Positions 8,353 to 16,493 are shown, numbered from the stretch's first letter. The stretch is 64,000 nt of DNA from Paenibacillus glycanilyticus NBRC 16618 (GCF_004000805.1 NZ_BILY01000001.1:1-64000), one strand, 5' to 3'. A program made the numbers and translations. The notes: generated by a model from the sequence alone, not told the origin.

Positions 8353-9963
8353 TTACGGCGCAGCCGTCAGGTTGAAGGCTTCCCAGCCGCTGACGCTGTC
8401 TCGGTTGGCAATCAGCATGCCAAGGTTCAAATCCGCGCTGACATATTTATTGTTGGCAACCGACTTGAACGATACCGTACCGTCGGCATTGGTTGATTTG
8501 ATGAATTTCTCCCAAGCCGCAATCCCTTGCGCCTGCGCGATCAGCCTGCCGTTGTTGTTGAGATCGGCGCTGACGTATTTATTATTGGCAAGCGACAGGA
8601 AGGATACCGTGCCGTCCGCGTTCGTTACCACGATAAACTTCTCCCATGTGCCAACGGAAGTGCGATTGGCCACAAGCGGCGAGGCGCCGGTATTTTCGGC
8701 CGTAACGTACAGATTGTTGGCTTTTGCCTGCAGGCTGGAAGGCGCATTCAGCTTCGCGTAAGCTTTGAACATATTAATAAGGGTCGTATTTGGCGTAAAG
8801 TTGCTGGTCGTGAATTTGGCCAGCTTCGATTGCATCGTTGCAATGCTGTCGCTGCTTACGTTCGGGAACGGGTTCGTATTGTTCTGGTACAAGCCCCAAT
8901 TGCCGCCGCTCGTTACTTTATATGACCAGTTGGTCCAGGATACGTCAAGCGCATCCAGGCCGGACAGCCATTTCTCCCATAAGTCGTTATGCGTGAACAA
9001 CGTGAACTCGCCGGAGTAGACCGGCACATTCCAGTTGTTCTGATGCCAGATAATATCGGAGAACCACTGGTTGATGCTGTTGTTCTGGCTATTCCAGTCC
9101 GTATCGTTCCAGTCATAGCTGTGCACCTCGTACACCACGTTCGTCCAGCCGTAAGTCGACGGAGCCTCGATATTGTTCCAGTAGCCGAAAGCTTCCACGT
9201 AAATCATATGATCCGGGTCGATCGCGCGGACGGCTTTGTACAGACGGTCGTACATTTGGCTGATCGACAGGCTGCCGTTGTTGCTCACAGGTTCATTGAG
9301 CAGATCGTAGCCGGCAATCGTCGGATTGCCTTTGTAGTGTGCGGCAATCCGCTGCCACAGCTGCACAACCCAGTTCTGGTAAGTGGTATTGCTCCACAGC
9401 TCGTTTGCGCCTTCGCGACCGCCGCTTTGCCAGCCGTTCATATTGCCCGGTACCCCGTGCAGATCAAGCAGCACATACAAACCAAGGGATTGCGCGTTAG
9501 ATACAAGCCAATCCAGGTTGCCGAACGATACGGCATCCGACTTCATCGTACCGTCGCGGTTCATCATGTTCTCCCAATAAATCGGCACCCGGATAAAGTT
9601 GAGACCCATATTTTTAATCGTGTCCAAGTCGCTTGCCTGAATCCACAAATCCTGATAGCTGTCCTTCAACGAATCGACTGCGGAGGAGCCAAAGCGGTTA
9701 ATCAGTGTTCCTCGGACCGTCCACTCGTCAGTGCCGCCAAGCGGAGACATCCAGTTCTCTTCCATCATCCAGCCGCCAAGGTTGGTGCCGTGCAGACTGA
9801 CGACGCTGCCGTTGCCGTTGTTGTTCTTAATCTGCTTGCCGTTTGTTTTCAGAAAATCGCTTGCTCCAATAGCCGCATCCGCATGCTGTACCTTGATGGA
9901 GCCCATCATTCCCACCGCAAGACAAGCCGTTACGGCCAAGGTCAGTACTTTTCTTAATTTCAT
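8353..9963 (-). CDS. Secreted GH5 glucanase with C-terminal fascin-like beta-trefoil
   Basis: This 536-residue preprotein has a signal peptide ending near HADA (residue 30). The GH5 barrel spans about 45-400. The catalytic acids are E224 in LLNEPVSN and E319 in YSGEFT, and supporting motifs are GTNLGGWM and IRVPIYWENM. The GTNLGGW start resembles exo-beta-1,3-glucanase-like and cellulase-like GH5 proteins. Residues about 410-536 form a fascin-like trefoil with three similar blocks (NNLYVTAEN, NNKYVSADLN twice, each followed by WEKF or WEAF), probably a carbohydrate-binding module. The ATG follows AAGGAGG. A perfect cre box lies upstream, so the gene should be glucose-repressed. Exact polymer (beta-1,3, beta-1,4 or mixed glucan) is not resolved. 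Confidence 0.88.
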   Translation of the reverse strand: MKLRKVLTLAVTACLAVGMMGSIKVQHADAAIGASDFLKTNGKQIKNNNGNGSVVSLHGTNLGGWMMEENWMSPLGGTDEWTVRGTLINRFGSSAVDSLKDSYQDLWIQASDLDTIKNMGLNFIRVPIYWENMMNRDGTMKSDAVSFGNLDWLVSNAQSLGLYVLLDLHGVPGNMNGWQSGGREGANELWSNTTYQNWVVQLWQRIAAHYKGNPTIAGYDLLNEPVSNNGSLSISQMYDRLYKAVRAIDPDHMIYVEAFGYWNNIEAPSTYGWTNVVYEVHSYDWNDTDWNSQNNSINQWFSDIIWHQNNWNVPVYSGEFTLFTHNDLWEKWLSGLDALDVSWTNWSYKVTSGGNWGLYQNNTNPFPNVSSDSIATMQSKLAKFTTSNFTPNTTLINMFKAYAKLNAPSSLQAKANNLYVTAENTGASPLVANRTSVGTWEKFIVVTNADGTVSFLSLANNKYVSADLNNNGRLIAQAQGIAAWEKFIKSTNADGTVSFKSVANNKYVSADLNLGMLIANRDSVSGWEAFNLTAAP

Positions 9964-10047
9964 TAACTAGCCTCCTTAAAAGAATTGTCGCCTTAGCCTA
10001 TCCGGCCAATCGTGATGATTCTTGCTTCGTATGCACCTTTCCCTTTT

Positions 10048-10062
10048 ATGAAATCGATTACA
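10048..10062 (+). promoter_or_regulatory. cre box upstream of the GH5 gene
   Basis: ATGAAATCGATTACA matches every fixed position of WTGNAANCGNWNNCW. It is about 85 bp upstream of the GH5 start; the gene reads on the minus strand, and the site is pseudo-palindromic. Confidence 0.65.
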
Positions 10063-10164
10063 AACACTAATATAACGACCCGTCCGGCAAAAAGCATTGG
10101 CTATTTTTCAGATTCATTTGTACGGTTTTCAGGGTTTGAAAAATTAACGCGATTAACAAAAAAA

Positions 10165-10183
10165 CCCTTCCGTCCTGGAAGGG
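10165..10183 (-). terminator. Terminator of the LysR gene
   Basis: Arms CCCTTCC and GGAAGGG with loop GTCCT, and a run of seven T on the minus strand. Confidence 0.8.
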
Positions 10184-10190
10184 ATTGTTC

Positions 10191-11069
10191 CTAAGGGAGC
10201 AAGCGCCCGGCAATCAAATCAATTAGCTTTTGCGCGGCTTTGCTCAAATAATGCTGCTTCAGCCAAATAATTGCCGAGCTTGAAGTCACATCCGGCCCGT
10301 CTATCGGGATAACCCGGATACGATGATTGGCATACCGGTTAACCGATGTTCTAGGCAGAATGGATGCACCAAACCCGGAAGCTACAAGCTCCACGAGCAT
10401 GCCGATATCCGAGCATTCTCCTATTATCGCTGGCGAAAGTCCGCGCGAATGGAATTGATCGAGGATCAGATGGTAAAGCCCTAATCCTTCGGTACTCGGA
10501 AGAACAAGCGGATGCTTGGCAATACAATCGTACGTAACCTTATCGAATTTCTCGTCTCCTGCTCCCTTCACGAAAAACAAAGGCTCGGCGCCAAGAATGA
10601 CATGATCGAAATCCTCCAGGCTGACCGGAAGCCGGACGATCGCCAGATCCAAGGCTTTGTCCTTAATCAGTTTCGTCAGCGTATTGGTCTCATTCTGTTG
10701 AATCTTGAACGTAACCTTCGGATACAACTGGCGAAAGGCGCTAAGCACGACCGGAAGCCGTTCATCCGATAACGTATTGATTCCAATCGACAGCTTCCCC
10801 CGAAGCCCAAGACCCGATTCCTTCACTTCTTCCTTCGCTTCCTCCAGCAGCCTTGTGATGGTAAGAGCATGTTCATATAACGTTTTGCCCGGCGCGGTCA
10901 GCTCCAGATGGCGGCCGCTGCGGATAAATAACGACACGCCAAGCTCCTCCTCCATCAGCTTCAGCTGTTGGCTGAGCGGAGGCTGCGACATATGCAGGCG
11001 CTGCGCCGCCGATGTCACCTGAAGCTCTTCCGCAAGGGCTATAAAATATCGCAATTGTTTAATATCCAT
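10191..11069 (-). CDS. LysR-family transcriptional regulator
   Basis: This 292-residue protein has a canonical LysR N-terminus (MDIKQLRYFIALAEE, AAQRLHMSQPPLSQQLKLME, 1-62) and an effector-binding domain (about 90-290, beginning GKLSIGINT). The PPLSQQ recognition helix resembles the subgroup that includes CatM/BenM- and GltC-like members. It diverges from an NCS2 nucleobase permease across 160 bp, the usual arrangement for a LysR protein controlling the divergent gene. By position the inducer would be a purine, pyrimidine or related compound. The Shine-Dalgarno before the ATG is weak (GGGTGGGA). Confidence 0.88.
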   Translation of the reverse strand: MDIKQLRYFIALAEELQVTSAAQRLHMSQPPLSQQLKLMEEELGVSLFIRSGRHLELTAPGKTLYEHALTITRLLEEAKEEVKESGLGLRGKLSIGINTLSDERLPVVLSAFRQLYPKVTFKIQQNETNTLTKLIKDKALDLAIVRLPVSLEDFDHVILGAEPLFFVKGAGDEKFDKVTYDCIAKHPLVLPSTEGLGLYHLILDQFHSRGLSPAIIGECSDIGMLVELVASGFGASILPRTSVNRYANHRIRVIPIDGPDVTSSSAIIWLKQHYLSKAAQKLIDLIAGRLLP

Positions 11070-11229
11070 TTTTTGTTCCCACCCGTACGTCTGCTATATG
11101 ATTTTCATATGCTTTCGCAATTTATTTAATATTTTTAATATAGTTATGCTCATGATACCATATACGAAGCATTCGGGAGAAAAACAAAGCTCGATTGAAC
11201 GGAAATTTTGAAGAAAGCTGGGAATAGTA
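11070..11229. other. Divergent LysR / permease promoter region
   Basis: AT-rich control region of 160 bp. I see A/T tracts and several partial dyads around ATGCTCAT but no single clear T-N11-A box or consensus promoter that I would defend. Confidence 0.35.
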
Positions 11230-12582
11230 ATGTTGAAATCAAAAGATAGCTTCACCGTACTGCTTGCCGGCATGCAGTGGCTGTTCTTTATATTTACCAA
11301 TACGGTTATGGTGCCGCTCTCGATCGGCCATGCGCTTGGGCTTGCGCCGGAAGATATTGCGGCTTCTATGCAGCGCTCCTTTATTTTGACTGGACTGCTC
11401 TGCATCGTCCAAGCGGTATGGGGTCACCGTTACGCGCTAATGGATGGACCGGCCGGCGTCTGGTGGGGGCTTGTGCTCAGCATCTGTGCTTCCGCACCCG
11501 CGATGGGACTGGATATCAGCACGGTGGCGGCAAGCCTTAGCAGCGGCTTTATTATCTCAAGCAGCGTAGTCATTATACTTGCGTTATGCGGCTTCCTGAA
11601 CGTACTGCGGCGCATCTTTACGCCGATGGTCATGGGCGTGTTCCTGCTGCTGCTTACCTTCCAGCTCGCCAATACGTTTTTCAAAGGGATGATTGGATAC
11701 GATCAAGGCGGCAAATGGGATTTGAAGCTGGCTGGCTTATCCCTGTTTATTATTGTCGTTGTGGCTTTTATTCATTTGAAGGGCAAAGGAAAATGGGGAC
11801 AATTCTCCCTGCTAGGCGGGATTATTGTAGGCTGGATTGCTTACGCCGTCTTTTTCGGAAGTCAGAGCCGCATGGAAACCGCAAGCGGAGGCACCGGCAT
11901 CTGGCACTGGCTACCTTGGGGAGCCCCGGGCTTTGAGCCGGGCATTATTATGGTGGGCTTGCTTGCCGGACTCGTCAATATGACCAATACGCTTACGAGC
12001 TTGACGGCGGCGGGAAGGCTTTTCAAACGGGAAGCGACCAACAAACAGTTCGTGCGCTCGATCCTGTTCACGAACGGCTTCTCGATTCTGGGGGGTTGTC
12101 TAGGTTTAATCCCTTTCGGAACCTTCGCATCGTCGATCGGGTTTCTCGAAAATACGAAGGTACTGCGCCGTGCCGCGCTTATTGCCGGAGCAACGATGTT
12201 TATTATCGTCGGAATCTTCCCGGCATTGGGGGGCTGGCTGGCTAAGCTGCCGTTGTCCGTCGGAAATGCGGTGTTGTTTGTCGCTTATCTGCAGATGTTC
12301 GGCACCGCGATCCGTTCCTTCCAGGGAACAACGTTTAATGCCAAGACCATATACCGGGTTGCGCTTCCGGTCCTGACCGGAATCAGCATCATGAACATTC
12401 CGGCCTCAGCCTTTGCGGAGTTCCCTCCGCTTCTGACGCCAATTCTCTCCAACGGACTTATAATCGGAGTTATCCTCGTCATCATTCTGGAGAATGCCAT
12501 CCAATGGAATAAACTTGAAGGTAAATCATTGATTGTGGAAAAGGAATCTCCTACACAACAAATCGTTATACAGCGGCAATAA
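11230..12582 (+). CDS. NCS2-family nucleobase permease (uracil/xanthine type)
   Basis: This 450-residue membrane protein has about 12-14 hydrophobic segments. It shows family features of nucleobase:cation symporter-2: an early QWLFFIFTNTVMVPLSIG segment, GHRYALMDGPAGVWWG, and MVGLLAGLVNMTNTLTS in place of the NAT signature. It resembles the Bacillales uracil/xanthine transporter subgroup more than PbuX or PyrP. The role is uptake of a purine or pyrimidine base across the cytoplasmic membrane. It is divergent from a LysR regulator. The ATG has a poor ribosome binding site (GGGA), so expression may be low. A terminator follows. Confidence 0.85.
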   Translation: MLKSKDSFTVLLAGMQWLFFIFTNTVMVPLSIGHALGLAPEDIAASMQRSFILTGLLCIVQAVWGHRYALMDGPAGVWWGLVLSICASAPAMGLDISTVAASLSSGFIISSSVVIILALCGFLNVLRRIFTPMVMGVFLLLLTFQLANTFFKGMIGYDQGGKWDLKLAGLSLFIIVVVAFIHLKGKGKWGQFSLLGGIIVGWIAYAVFFGSQSRMETASGGTGIWHWLPWGAPGFEPGIIMVGLLAGLVNMTNTLTSLTAAGRLFKREATNKQFVRSILFTNGFSILGGCLGLIPFGTFASSIGFLENTKVLRRAALIAGATMFIIVGIFPALGGWLAKLPLSVGNAVLFVAYLQMFGTAIRSFQGTTFNAKTIYRVALPVLTGISIMNIPASAFAEFPPLLTPILSNGLIIGVILVIILENAIQWNKLEGKSLIVEKESPTQQIVIQRQ

Positions 12583-12592
12583 TGAAATCAAT

Positions 12593-12640
12593 AAGGACTG
12601 TCCATAAGTCGTAAAAATGACGATGGCACAGTCCTTTTAT
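12593..12640 (+). terminator. Terminator of the permease gene
   Basis: Outer arms AAGGACTGT (12593-12601) and ACAGTCCTT (12628-12636), with inner pairing CCAT/ATGG, then TTTTATTATTT. Confidence 0.75.
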
Positions 12641-12775
12641 TATTTCTGGTCATACAGCAATCTGCGTATTTTAATGTTCTTCCGATCGCCATTGCTCCGT
12701 TTGCCTTTAACCTATCAATTGATAAAAAGGCTCTATCCCCCTATTAAAACACCCATTCGGATTCGGCATTTTGTC

Positions 12776-12784
12776 CATAAACTA
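12776..12784 (+). promoter_or_regulatory. Possible mother-cell sigma (SigE/SigK-like) -10 element
   Basis: CATAAACTA fits the CATANNNTA form of sigma-K -10 boxes and lies 39 bp before the next gene. No convincing -35 was found, so this is tentative. Confidence 0.25.
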
Positions 12785-12822
12785 TGAGATAAGCTGCCGC
12801 GGCGAGGGGATGCGAGTCTTGC

Positions 12823-13257
12823 ATGTTTAACTGTATCGGTAAGGTCATTATCGTAAATAACAGCGGCATTATCCATTTTGGATTTGTCAAACAAATCGCT
12901 CCCCAATCCATTCAAGTCGGCAACGGCAACGGCTCAACGACATCCGAGGCGGATTTGGAGGAAACGGGGAGAGAAACCGAAAACCAAGCTAACGGGGAAG
13001 ACAGCAATAGCAGCGACAGCAGTACTAATGGTAATAGCGGCAATAAAGGCAACAAAGGGAAAGTCACCAACGGAAGAAGCAAAGGTACTAGCAAAAGCAA
13101 AGGTTCAAACAAAAGTGCTAGCAAAAGCAAGCCAACCGGAAAAACGACTGCCGCGAAAAAAACGTCAGCGCCAGCCATGAGTTCCTTGCCTAACCTGCCT
13201 TTCGGCAATATCGGCAAAAATCATCCGCTGCTCAAATTAATGAAAGGGTTCAAGTAA
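12823..13257 (+). CDS. GerPA/GerPF-like N-terminus fused to a Ser/Lys/Gly-rich tail (probable spore protein)
   Basis: This protein has 144 residues. Residues 4-38 (CIGKVIIVNNSGIIHFGF, then IAPQS and GNGNGS) follow the short GerPA/GerPF pattern G-x-I-x-N-x-x-G-x-(I/V)-x-FG...(I/S)-P-(K/Q)-S...GSGS. GerP proteins are small inner spore-coat permeability proteins. Unlike normal GerPA/F (about 70 residues), this one continues into an acidic stretch (about 43-65) and then a basic low-complexity region of S, K, G, N and T (about 66-118), ending in a short hydrophobic SLPNLPFGNIGKNHPLLKLM tail. The ATG has a distant ribosome site (GAGGGG, 14 bases). Assignment to spores is inference. Confidence 0.55.
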   Translation: MFNCIGKVIIVNNSGIIHFGFVKQIAPQSIQVGNGNGSTTSEADLEETGRETENQANGEDSNSSDSSTNGNSGNKGNKGKVTNGRSKGTSKSKGSNKSASKSKPTGKTTAAKKTSAPAMSSLPNLPFGNIGKNHPLLKLMKGFK

Positions 13258-13284
13258 GCCGAATCGGCTAACTTGAACCCTTTT
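13243..13284 (+). terminator. Strong terminator overlapping the stop codon
   Basis: Arms AAAGGGTTCAAGT (13243-13255) and ACTTGAACCCTTT (13271-13283), with inner AGCC/GGCT pairing and a T-rich tail. The upstream gene's TAA is inside the left arm. It may also stop the convergent IDEAL-domain transcript. Confidence 0.85.
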
Positions 13285-13288
13285 ATTT

Positions 13289-13651
13289 TTACTCAAATAT
13301 ATGGGATAAACGGGATCCGTTATTGTTCCACAACCACTTGCGGGATTTCGATTCGCCTTGCGCCGTGTCCTTCAGCTGTCCGCTGAGTTCCATGAACCAG
13401 GCTTGATCCTGCGCCTCAAGAGCGAGATCGATCAAGCTGCGGATATCCTCCTCGTCCGGAGCCCACTCCGCCTGCTGTCTCAAATGATGAACCTTAGCAA
13501 GCGCCATACGCCCGGCCGAATCCTCGTTATCCGATTTTACAACATGAACCTTTGCAACATTTTGTTCCACGTCGATATGCTCGACATAGCCGAAAACAAA
13601 TTCACCGCTGATCGTTTGACCTTGCACCCAATCGCTGACTGCAATACTCAT
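13289..13651 (-). CDS. IDEAL-domain protein
   Basis: This protein of about 120 residues is of a type common in Paenibacillus. Its N-terminal half is beta-rich (SDWVQGQTISGEFVFGYVE, KVHVVKSDNEDS), like a small RNA- or protein-binding barrel. An IDEAL-type helix pair follows (about 75-100: IRSLIDLALEAQDQAWFMEL). In other Bacilli the IDEAL segment occurs in ComK-adaptor and similar small regulatory proteins. Function here is unknown. GTG, ATG and ATG codons lie in tandem at the start; the ATG at 13651 has the best spacing (8 bases) from AAGGCGG. A good promoter and a dyad-rich leader precede it. Confidence 0.75.
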   Translation of the reverse strand: MSIAVSDWVQGQTISGEFVFGYVEHIDVEQNVAKVHVVKSDNEDSAGRMALAKVHHLRQQAEWAPDEEDIRSLIDLALEAQDQAWFMELSGQLKDTAQGESKSRKWLWNNNGSRLSHIFE

Positions 13652-13676
13652 GGTCATCACCGCCTTAATTAAAGTG

Positions 13677-13701
13677 AGTAACTGTAACTTAAGTTGTTAC
13701 T
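13677..13701. promoter_or_regulatory. Dyad-rich possible operator before the IDEAL-domain gene
   Basis: AGTAAC (13677-13682) and GTTACT (13696-13701) flank the 10-bp palindrome AACTTAAGTT (13686-13695). It lies between the promoter and the start codon. Confidence 0.35.
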
Positions 13702-13704
13702 GTT

Positions 13705-13733
13705 ATAATAATGTATACAGTTAATGATGTCAA
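13705..13733 (-). promoter_or_regulatory. Promoter of the IDEAL-domain gene
   Basis: On the minus strand: -35 TTGACA (13728-13733), a 17-bp spacer and -10 TATTAT (13705-13710). Confidence 0.6.
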
Positions 13734-13749
13734 CAGGCTAATGGAAAGA

Positions 13750-14097
13750 TTACTCATGCAGCTGTTTCCCGGATAAGAACTCCTTCACCTGACTGAGATA
13801 CGGAGTCTCCAGAACAATGCCTTCCGCGTCCGCAATCACATACATCGGGAAGTTCTTGATGCCAATCGCCTTCGCCCATTTGACATTCCGCTCCTGTTCA
13901 TGATCCCAGAACTGGACTTTGATCAGCGCATCGGTGATCCGATTGTCTGAATTCTGGAATCGGTTCAGTTCCGTCGTTTCACTGACTGGGAGGCTATTCC
14001 CGTAAAACAAATGAAGAGCGTATTGTCCATTGTTGGCAGGTTTCAGCTCTTTTAATACATCCTGCAAGTATGTGATACCCATTATACGTAAGTGCAA
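13750..14097 (-). CDS. Small thioredoxin-fold-like protein without CXXC, in an operon with ilvB
   Basis: About 115 residues from a TTG only 10 bp after the ilvB stop; an ATG six codons in (14082) is the alternative. Neither has a good ribosome site. The sequence reads like the second half of a thioredoxin fold: a strand (ALHLFYG), a helix with WAKAIGIKNFPMYVI, where the FP resembles the cis-proline loop, then a final helix. No CXXC motif is present, so redox catalysis is unlikely. Translation may be coupled to ilvB. I do not recognise a named family and its role is unknown. Confidence 0.6.
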   Translation of the reverse strand: MHLRIMGITYLQDVLKELKPANNGQYALHLFYGNSLPVSETTELNRFQNSDNRITDALIKVQFWDHEQERNVKWAKAIGIKNFPMYVIADAEGIVLETPYLSQVKEFLSGKQLHE

Positions 14098-14107
14098 GGG
14101 AGAAGTT

Positions 14108-15811
14108 TTACTCGAAATCTCCTAAAATCATTTCGTCCAAGGCTGTGCCGCCGAGAACCATCGGGTATACGTTCTCGTCCATCGGAATAACGAACTCTAC
14201 GAGCACAGGACCCGGCGTTTCCAGCGCTTCCTTCCAGGCGGCGTCCGCTTCCGCCTTATTCGAAGCACGCAGCCCTTTAAGCCCGTATGCTTCCGCCAGC
14301 TTAACAAAATCCGGGCTTCCCGCTAGATCGATCTGACTCAGCCGGTTCTCGTACATGAGCTCCTGCTGCTGTCTTACCATGCCAAGCACCCGGTTATTCA
14401 GTACTACGATCTTCACCGGAATTTGCTGCACCGCGCAAATCGCCATTTCCTGGGCGCACATCTGCATTCCGCCATCGCCGTTAATCGAGATAACAAGCCG
14501 GTCGGGATTGCCGATCTGGGCACCCACCGCCGCCGGAAAACCAAATCCCATCGTGCCAAGTCCTCCCGAGGACAGGAGGGAACGCGGCTGATTAAATTTG
14601 TAAAACTGCGCCGTCCACATTTGATGCTGGCCTACGTCCGTTGAAATAATCGCGTCGCCATGGGAAGTCTGATGAATCATCTCAAGGACATATTGCGGCT
14701 TCAGCTCGTTATCCGAATCGTTGTAGCGCAGCGGGTGCCGGGATTGATCCTGCTTGATTTGCTCCATCCAGCCTTCGGTGTTCGCAGGTGCGGCCACCGT
14801 ACAGACGTAAGCAAGAATCTCCTTCAAATCGCCTACGATGCTGATATCCGCTTTAATAATCTTATCGATCTCCGCCGGATCGATATCAATGTGGACAATC
14901 TTTCTGGCCTGCGGCGCAAAGCCCCCTACCTTCATCGTCAGCCGGTCGTCAAACCGGGAGCCGAGAGAGATAATCAGATCGGCCTGTTGAATGGCCATAT
15001 TCGCCGCGTAATTGCCGTGATGGCCCGCCATGCCCAGCGCATAAAAATGTCCGCTCGGAAATCCGCTAAGTCCGTGCAGGGTTGTTACAACCGGGATACG
15101 CATACGCTCAACAAACCGGATAAACTCTTCGGAAGCATTCGCATGAACGATTCCCCCGCCGGCAATGATAACCGGTCTTTCCGCTTCCGCCATCGCCTTC
15201 ATCCATTCGTCTACACGCTCTGCATCAATGGCCGGTTCAGGCTCATACCCGCGGAGTTTAACCTTCGCCGTATACGGCTCATACTCCAGCTTGGCATTCG
15301 AAATATCTTTCGGAATATCGATCAAAACCGGCCCTTTCCTCCCCGTGCTGGCCAGATAAAAGGCTTCATGCAGAATCCGCGGAATATCCGCAGCATCGCG
15401 TACGGAATAGCTGTGCTTCGTAATCGGCATCGTAATGCTTATAATGTCGGCCTCCTGGAAAGCATCCGTCCCAATCATGTACGTAGGGACATTTGCCGTA
15501 ATGATAACCATCGGAATGGAATCCATGTGCGCCGTTGCAATGCCGGTTACCAGGTTTGTTGCTCCCGGTCCCGAAGTTGCGATGCATACGCCAACCTTGC
15601 CGGTGGAACGGGCGTAGCCGTCAGCAGCATGAACCGCACCTTGCTCATGGCGTGTAAGGATATGCTTGAACGCTTTATTTTGCGTCATCGCATCGTAAAT
15701 ATATAAAGCACTCCCGCCCGGGTAACCAAATACCGTATCCACGCCTTCATCCAATAATCCTTGCAGCAATGCTTCCGAGCCAGTCATCCAGGTTTTTGTC
15801 GATTGTTCCAT
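14108..15811 (-). CDS. ilvB: Acetolactate synthase, large (catalytic) subunit
   Basis: This 567-residue thiamine-diphosphate enzyme condenses pyruvate with pyruvate or 2-oxobutyrate in valine, leucine and isoleucine synthesis. Visible marks are VFGYPGGSALYIYDA at the N-terminus, the cofactor-activating E56 in HEQGAVHAADGYAR, the GDGG...NN ThDP/Mg motif in the C-terminal domain and the central FAD/linker region. I chose ATG 15811, which has GGGAGG 9 bases upstream. A longer in-frame start at 15919 would lie inside the T-box terminator and is rejected. No ilvN, ilvC or leuA follows; only a small thioredoxin-like gene does. It is therefore an orphan catalytic subunit, with regulatory subunit and pathway elsewhere. 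Two T-box leaders control it. Confidence 0.93.
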   Translation of the reverse strand: MEQSTKTWMTGSEALLQGLLDEGVDTVFGYPGGSALYIYDAMTQNKAFKHILTRHEQGAVHAADGYARSTGKVGVCIATSGPGATNLVTGIATAHMDSIPMVIITANVPTYMIGTDAFQEADIISITMPITKHSYSVRDAADIPRILHEAFYLASTGRKGPVLIDIPKDISNAKLEYEPYTAKVKLRGYEPEPAIDAERVDEWMKAMAEAERPVIIAGGGIVHANASEEFIRFVERMRIPVVTTLHGLSGFPSGHFYALGMAGHHGNYAANMAIQQADLIISLGSRFDDRLTMKVGGFAPQARKIVHIDIDPAEIDKIIKADISIVGDLKEILAYVCTVAAPANTEGWMEQIKQDQSRHPLRYNDSDNELKPQYVLEMIHQTSHGDAIISTDVGQHQMWTAQFYKFNQPRSLLSSGGLGTMGFGFPAAVGAQIGNPDRLVISINGDGGMQMCAQEMAICAVQQIPVKIVVLNNRVLGMVRQQQELMYENRLSQIDLAGSPDFVKLAEAYGLKGLRASNKAEADAAWKEALETPGPVLVEFVIPMDENVYPMVLGGTALDEMILGDFE

Positions 15812-15837
15812 AATGGGCAGCCTCCCGTAATTAAAAA

Positions 15838-16145
15838 ATAACCCCTTTCTTCCCCGGCTAATCACAGCAAAGCTGCAAGGCCATAAGGGACGAAAGGGGT
15901 TTAGTCTTCGCGGTACCACCCTGGTTCACCGGAATTCTCGCGAATCCGGTCTCAAGAGGCAGGAATGCTCCTGCCTGCTGCACGTTAACGTGTGCAATTC
16001 CGGTCGAGCCTACTTGGCTGAACTTCAGCTTTCGGTCGACAGCTCCGAGATGACCGCGTCCATCGCTTATGGCAAAGGTTCCACCAAGCCCTCTGCTCTC
16101 TGTGCATAAGCCGCATGCCGCTATTTCTCTTCCACGCTTCTTTAT
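15838..16145 (-). ncRNA. T-box riboswitch B (promoter-distal copy) of ilvB
   Basis: The minus strand carries stem I elements (AGAGAGCAGAGG, then GGTCATCTCGGAGCTG), the T-box AGGGTGGTACCGCG (15909-15922) and a terminator with arms GAAAGGGGTT and AACCCCTTTC (15840-15849 and 15892-15901) followed by T residues. An uncharged tRNA should pair with the specifier and stabilise the antiterminator. The best specifier candidate is GUC (valine), which precedes the conserved A and the UCUCGGAG segment. AUC (isoleucine) is the alternative. Both fit a branched-chain amino acid gene. Confidence 0.88.
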
Positions 16146-16152
16146 AAAAATC

Positions 16153-16460
16153 ATAAAACCCCTTTCTTCCATAGGCGTCAGCATACAGCTGAACTTGCCT
16201 AGGGACGAAAGGGGTTATCTTCGCGGTACCACCCTGGTTCACCGGCGTTCTTGCAAATCCGGTCTCATGAGATAAGCTTCTGCTTACCTGCTGCACAATA
16301 ACGTGTGCCAATCCGGTTGAGCCTACGCAGCTGAACTTCAGCCTTCAGTCAACAGCTCCGAGATGACCTCATGCAGCGTTTAAGGCAAAGGTTTCAGCGT
16401 TTCCTCTGCTCTCTGGACATAAGCCGTCTGCATGTTATTCTCTTCTGCGCTTTTGCTTTT
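16153..16460 (-). ncRNA. T-box riboswitch A (promoter-proximal copy) of ilvB
   Basis: A second complete T-box with the same parts: AGAGAGCAGAGG, the specifier region GGTCATCTCGGAGCTG (the same GUC/AUC candidates), AGGGTGGTACCGCG (16222-16235) and a terminator with arms at 16157-16166 and 16207-16216. The T-box motifs of copies A and B lie 313 bp apart, and long stretches are nearly the same, so this is a direct duplication. Transcription must pass both terminators to reach ilvB. Confidence 0.88.
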
Positions 16461-16464
16461 GCAC

Positions 16465-16493
16465 ATCATAGCATATCAAAATCGGCTTTTCAA
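16465..16493 (-). promoter_or_regulatory. Promoter of the tandem T-box / ilvB transcript
   Basis: On the minus strand: -35 TTGAAA (16488-16493), a 17-bp spacer and -10 TATGAT (16465-16470). The -35 overlaps the stop codon of the upstream DUF2238 gene. Confidence 0.65.

Noticed and set aside
15812..15919. 36-residue N-terminal extension of IlvB
   Set aside because: It would be translated from inside the T-box terminator; ATG 15811 has a good ribosome site and gives the normal protein start.
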